From Neolentinus lepideus HHB14362 ss-1 (Eukaryota; Basidiomycota; Agaricomycetes; Gloeophyllales; Gloeophyllaceae), in the NCBI GenBank assembly GCA_001632425.1, contig KV425709.1, positions 3,162-14,061 on the forward strand: DNA of 10,900 nt, read 5' to 3'. The notes beneath the pieces are model-generated. The model saw only the letters and a list, made by a program, of their open reading frames with translations. It had not been told where the DNA came from and ran no database searches. The position numbers were made by a program, and so were the translations under genes. The number at the start of each line of letters is the position of its first letter. Positions within the stretch are counted from its first letter, which is position 1. Below, piece after piece: positions 7,306-10,900 of the stretch.

Positions 7306-7596
7306 ATGGCCATCGATAGGATGCAGATGCTCGGAGTAGGTGAGTACTAGTTGTTTGGGAGCCTCATGATTACTATCTATTGACAGCCTATTGCCCATAT
7401 GAAAAGCTCACTGGGCATATGTGGACGTGAGATGTGTGAGGGACCCTGTGAATGTTTGAACGTGTCGACCCCGTGAATGTTCAAATGTGTTTACCCCATT
7501 GACAGGCTACAACACACAACAACCACCAAAAAACACCTAGAAAATGTGGAGGGAACTCCGTCTAATAGTGTCGGCAGTCGAAGGGCAGAAGGGTAA
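7306..7596 (+). CDS. Possible short spliced gene, product unrecognised
   Basis: A model with exons 7306-7339, 7387-7426 and 7506-7596 stays open to a TAA at 7594-7596. Intron 1 (7340-7386, 47 bases) runs GTGAGT to TTGACAG, and intron 2 (7427-7505, 79 bases) runs GTGAGA to TTGACAG. The product, about 54 residues, begins MAIDRMQMLGVAYCPYEKL and ends basic and polar (TTTTKKHLENVEG...). The same frame is open upstream to an ATG at 7144, giving a longer hydrophobic N-terminus (SSLFFILYTFILLPLG) as an alternative start. It begins just outside the E3 right end, where CpGs return. No family is recognised, the exons are short, and chance is a real possibility. Confidence 0.22.
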
Positions 7597-7599
7597 AGC

Positions 7600-8345
7600 T
7601 CGGGGGAGGTGAGGGATGAAAAACAACACAATGGAAAGCACCGTATATCTCCTGTGAGTCGACCCAGATGCTCTATGCAACTCCTAACTCTCTAAAACTC
7701 TGAAACTACACTTCTCGGCACCGACTCGGCACTTCTCGGAGGGTATTCGGTACTGGGCAAGGCCAGCTGTCCGTCGGAAGGACTCGGAAGGGTGAAAGAC
7801 AATAGCTCAGAAGGTTCCTCCACACCGGAGGACTCTAGGACGCAATAGAACGCAACACAGACGCAGTAAAATGCAGTAAGAACGCAATGGAGATGATAAG
7901 ATGCAACGCAAATGCGAGACCTCACGCTGAGGTCGACTAGAACGCAATCTTTAACGCAGGAAGACTTTGAGATGTGAAAGGTGAAGTAAATTTGATGGTG
8001 ACCCATATGGTGGTCTGGAATGATCTGATGGGGGTCCGAGAATACAGGGTGTCTAAAGTACTAAGTAACCCAAACGTCCCAAATCTACTAAGTCCGACGC
8101 TCCTTCATCTATCAAATCGTGCCATATGCAACAAATGAGAATATATGTCCGAAAACATACCGCCACAGCACGCCATATGCCTAACCGAGTACCGCTATCG
8201 TTCCGAAATATGCTCAGTGCCTTAGAAACAACCAGTCCGAAGGAAAACCTTCCACAATTGCTCCATCCAAAGTGTCGGCGCCCATGAATGACTTGTATGA
8301 GCTGACTCGGATCTTGAACATCGTAAGGATAGTCGACTAAGGTCC
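7600..8345. other. CpG-containing spacer without a supported gene
   Basis: This holds CTCGG/CCGA words (7718-7790), the 21-base minisatellite, and otherwise unremarkable sequence. The minus-strand frame 7692-8006 (104 codons) crosses the minisatellite, and its Cys/Val/Tyr-rich middle comes from it; it resembles no family I know and is not called a gene. Confidence 0.4.
7840..7902 (+). repeat. 21-base tandem repeat with ~10.5-base half-units
   Basis: Three 21-base units start with ACGCA at 7840, 7861 and 7882. A half-unit ACGCA or ATGCA falls at 7850 and 7871. Spacings between successive motifs are therefore 10, 11, 10 and 11 bases. More ACGCA words follow less regularly at 7906, 7942 and 7954, suggesting a decayed extension. 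Confidence 0.6.
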
Positions 8346-8488
8346 GCTGATACGCACAGACACACGACGAAACCCGCAGAAAAGAGACCTAAAGTGTAGA
8401 CACAACCACAAAGCAAACACCAAAGCCCTTGGTGTCAGATGGCTGCGAGGCCCGGGGTAGCGAAGGGTAATATAGTTCGGAGGGGATG
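8346..8488 (-). repeat. Inverted copy of the left-flank repeat (291-434)
   Basis: The inverse complement runs CTCCGAACTATATTACCCTT, CGCTACCCCGGGCCTCGCAG, CCATCTGACACCAAGGGCTT, TGGTGTTTGCTTTGTGG and ends GTATCAGCG, following 291-434 closely with scattered substitutions. Similarity ends at 8346, at the same base of the unit where copies at 80 and 434 end. The minus frame 8222-8416 encodes the same Cys/Gly/Leu/Phe string as the frame at position 10, a by-product of the repeat rather than evidence of a gene. Confidence 0.85.
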
Positions 8489-10300
8489 GGTGGAGGTGAG
8501 ACGTATAGGTGGGGCTAAAGGAAGGTTGGCGCCAAGTCGCTACTCGGCGGCAGTCTGTAGAGTGAAGGCGACGCTATGCGCTATGTGGCGCTATATGCAC
8601 GGCGCGGTATGGGCGCTGTACGATAGTCCTCTTGCTCGGCGCTATGTGGTCTTCGACGCTCTATAGTGGAGCGCTGCTGGTAGTCGCTATCTCTAACTCG
8701 GACGTATATCGACTCTGATTAGCACTACGCTACAGCGCACGAGGCTGTCTTGGAGAAGGGAACATATAAGGAGCGACTTACGAACAGCGACGCTACGCTG
8801 GTGTACTCTGTCGCTATCTCTGGGTGAAGTCGGAGGTACGCAAGAGTACCTAAATGCGAGTCGCAAGATGGACTTAGAAAGAAAGCTCTGACGCAAGACT
8901 GAGATCTGAAGTGTGTGGTGAAGATAACTTGTTGTGCAGATAGTAAAGTAATGGCTTAAATACATAAGAAAGACTACTCCGTGTCCGATCCTATCTACCT
9001 CCTACGGCGAGTTGTGCCTCTGCTCAGCCTCACATCCATACGACTTGTACTGCCTTGCTCCTAATCCACATGCGCTCTGCGACCAATAACCTGCGTGACC
9101 AACTCTAGCACGCGCGCCACTCCGCGGACGGGAGCCAGTCGGGTGCGTCTTGACTTTGCGTTAGGGCGCGCCTCTTCGATAACCCGGGGGCGGGCTATGC
9201 TGCCGATGCTAGCGCGATGCTGCCGAAAGAGGGATAAAGGGCGGGGCCGCTCTGTGGTGCGGCGGTGTCATGATAGCCGTGGTCGCGCCATGTGTCGATG
9301 CGCACTGCACGCATAAGGAAAGTCGCGCCAATAGAACTTGCACTGATCCGAGGCGACGGCGGGCTGTACGCCATATGGAAAGGCGCCCTGAGACACCGCC
9401 TCAGTTCGGTCCGCAGTAAGAACGCCGGCCGACGCCTGCCGAAATGCCGATGACTCGACTGAATGATGCCCGACGTCCGAGCTACCGAGGAGCCGTCCTA
9501 AGTCCGCCGAGGAGCCGAGAGCCTTGTCGCTGGTGCGTAGGGTCGCTAGTGCGCAGAGTACCGACAATGCGCTATTGAGTCGCTAAGTCGCCGTTCCCAC
9601 GAAGCGCGCGGAATCGCCCTTAGTCGCGTTTTCTGGGGTCAGAAGCCAATGGGGCCTATCACCGCGATGGCATCGGAGCGGCAAGGAGGGTCCGCAGCAC
9701 CTGAACTCGGTGCATCCAATTGGCTCAGAGGTGCCGCATGGTCGGATGGTGGGTAGGATCATCGCAAGTGCATAAGGGAGACTAGATACAGTCAAATCGG
9801 GGGTTTCCGAAGGTCCCGAATGCTGACTAGCCTTGCAACATCCACATGGTGATGTTCTGGAGCATGTAGGAGGTCTGCCGATAATGTCGGTGCTGCTCTT
9901 GAGGTGCGTAATGGTCACTTGGTCATTTTGGCATACAGTAAAAGCTCCGAGGATCTCCGAGGATGTGGTGGTGAAGTACTGAAACTCGGCGCAATGTCTA
10001 AGTGCGTCGGTTGTAGCAGGCGTATGGCTCGGAGCTCAGATATGAAGTACGTCGGAGCATGGAGATGTGTCGGAGGTGAATGGGAGTGGTGGAGTGCTCC
10101 GAGAAGTCATTAGAAACACCGAAAATGCATTTTCAGAGGCTAGCGGCGCCTGAGGCCTATCACCGTACGTTGTTCTTTGTTGTTCAATTTGTCTCGTCGA
10201 CAAAGCCGCATTGGCACCTTGAGTGCAAACAATTGAGCACAGTGCCATCAACAACCGTCCTGGCTTACCAGCAGCAAATGTTTCATCATGCCGCACCATG
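8489..10300. other. CpG-rich low-complexity flank without a supported gene
   Basis: CpG is dense throughout, with recurrent TCGG, CCGAG, GTCGCTA and GCGCTAT words. Frames of up to 111 codons occur on both strands (8439-8666 plus, 8693-8965 minus, 9268-9567 minus, 9583-9918 minus, 10036-10323 minus, 10080-10301 plus) and overlap each other. In CpG-rich DNA stops are rarer, so these are expected by chance. I see no family motif, no splice pattern joining them, and no repeat matching the nest on the left. Confidence 0.45.
8578..8649 (+). repeat. Cluster of GCGCTAT words
   Basis: GCGCTATGTGG occurs exactly at 8578-8588 and 8639-8649. GCGCTATATG lies at 8588-8597 and GCGCTGTA at 8613-8620, with further GACGCT and GTCGCTAT words up to 8700. 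It looks like the remains of a short degenerate repeat; no function is assigned. Confidence 0.5.
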
Positions 10301-10355
10301 AGAGTGACTTGCAGCATGCGCACTCATAATTACCTCTCTGTACATTGTTGACTGC

Positions 10356-10383
10356 GCATGCATGAACATACCGGTATGCATGC
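10356..10383. repeat. Short perfect inverted repeat, 8-base arms
   Basis: GCATGCAT at 10356-10363 and ATGCATGC at 10376-10383 are inverse complements separated by 12 bases. Each arm contains the palindrome GCATGC. It overlaps the proposed start of the spliced model at 10362. It lacks a T-run and is not a terminator. Confidence 0.5.
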
Positions 10384-10885
10384 TATGTGTATTAGGCAGG
10401 GCTAGGAAGCAGGTGAGTGGGAGCTGATCAAGTACTATACCTCCTCTTTTCTTCAGTCTTCATGTACTCATGACTGTTGTAGGTTCATGCTGATCGTGCT
10501 GTACACGACTATTCCCTATCTGGCCCCACCACGACCGATACTCAACGCCCACTTGTTGTACGTGCGCACCTCATCCCTCTCTCCTTTGCTCATACAAACT
10601 CTGTGACAGGCTATGGCACACACCCGACCCCATCATATCTGTTGCACGGCACCGGGCACGCACTGCATGGTCCGCCTCGTGACTGCGGGGTCACTGAACA
10701 TACTCGGCGCTCTCTGTCAGCAGCAGAGCAAACAGGGAAGCATAGATGGTGGCCATAAGCACACCAGACCCAGACACATACACAAACCGAAGGCAGGTCA
10801 ATTGCACGGACTAAGGAAAGTACATCCAGTGGCACTAACTATCAAAAGTGCGAAATTGTTTGTACATATTTGTTCCAGTGGCTGA
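10362..10885 (+). CDS. Possible three-exon gene, product unrecognised
   Basis: Exons 10362-10412, 10483-10557 and 10610-10885 (TGA at 10883-10885) give 133 residues with no internal stop. Intron 1 (10413-10482, 70 bases) runs GTGAGT to GTTGTAG and intron 2 (10558-10609, 52 bases) runs GTACGT to GTGACAG after a pyrimidine-rich stretch. Both introns fall between codons. The upstream frame is open back to a TGA at 10305, so another start or exon is possible. The product starts MNIPVCMLCVLGRARKQ; its last part is His/Lys/Arg-rich (HKHTRPRHIHKPK) with scattered cysteines and no recognised domain. An alternative acceptor for intron 1 at 10456 (TTTTCTTCAG) shifts the frame and ends at TGA 10605 if intron 2 is kept in. 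A plain ORF at 10613-10885 is the core of the model. Confidence 0.3.
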
Positions 10886-10900
10886 GCATCCAATACAACC

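Noticed and set aside
8425..8485. Pol III SINE-like promoter (A-box-like TGGTGTCAGATGG with AGTTCGGAGG downstream)
   Set aside because: The B-box match is poor and the conserved repeat extends about 85 bases upstream of the A-box-like word, which does not fit a SINE 5' end.
354..8488. Inverted flank repeats as the TIRs of one 8 kb transposon
   Set aside because: The left copy is part of a direct repeat and similarity ends at an inner border without flanking duplications; two independent copies or an inversion explain it as well.
9268..9918. Minus-strand frames of 99 and 111 codons as genes
   Set aside because: CpG-rich sequence lowers stop frequency; the peptides mirror TCGG/CCGAG word repeats and contain no recognisable domain or splice structure.
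10356..10383. Hairpin as a transcription terminator
   Set aside because: No T-run follows, the arms are self-palindromic and short, and the context is eukaryotic.

Overview
This window reads as a repeat-dominated, gene-poor stretch of a eukaryotic nuclear genome, most likely a filamentous fungus and probably an agaricomycete basidiomycete. I infer this from nested transposon debris, patchy CpG loss, intron-like intervals of 47 to 79 bases with GTGAGT/GTACGT donors and GACAG acceptors, and one decayed reading frame that resembles, from memory only, agaricomycete transposon-associated proteins. There is no bacterial operon structure, no tRNA or rRNA gene that I can recognise, and no intact transposase. 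The long ATG-started frames are mostly chance frames in repeats.

Layout. Positions 1-434 hold a repeat whose second, partial copy starts 353 bases after the first. A third copy lies in inverted orientation at 8346-8488, and all three copies stop at the same point. Positions 884-1174 on the minus strand carry a 96-codon open frame with no usable ATG, which looks like a transposon-derived pseudogene. Positions 1225-7135 are a nest of at least three copies of one terminal-inverted-repeat (TIR) family, with ends of the form TTACGAGTCCTGAG. E1 (plus) is split into 1225-~1600 and 4162-5210. E2 (minus, 1639-4161) sits inside E1. E3 (plus, 5211-7135) abuts the end of E1. Joining the two parts of E1 gives the same order of sequence as E3, which is the main evidence for nesting. 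Inside E2 lies a 564-base TIR element (1957-2520) with a TA target duplication; its empty site is visible in a sister repeat.

The nest is strongly CpG-poor except for 3600-4240 and 1225-1380, which keep their CpGs. Between paired copies, CpG in E1 is repeatedly TpG or CpA in E3, as expected from deamination of methylated cytosine with E3 more decayed. The right flank (7500-10100) is CpG-rich and filled with short CTCGG/CCGAG and GCGCTAT words, with no convincing gene. A short 21-base tandem repeat with half-unit spacing near one helical turn lies at 7840-7902.

Two low-confidence spliced gene models are offered, at 7306-7596 and 10362-10885. Both have canonical splice borders and stay open across their introns, but neither product is recognisable. 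The parts do not form a working pathway; the window is best understood as a transposon graveyard between CpG-rich flanks.
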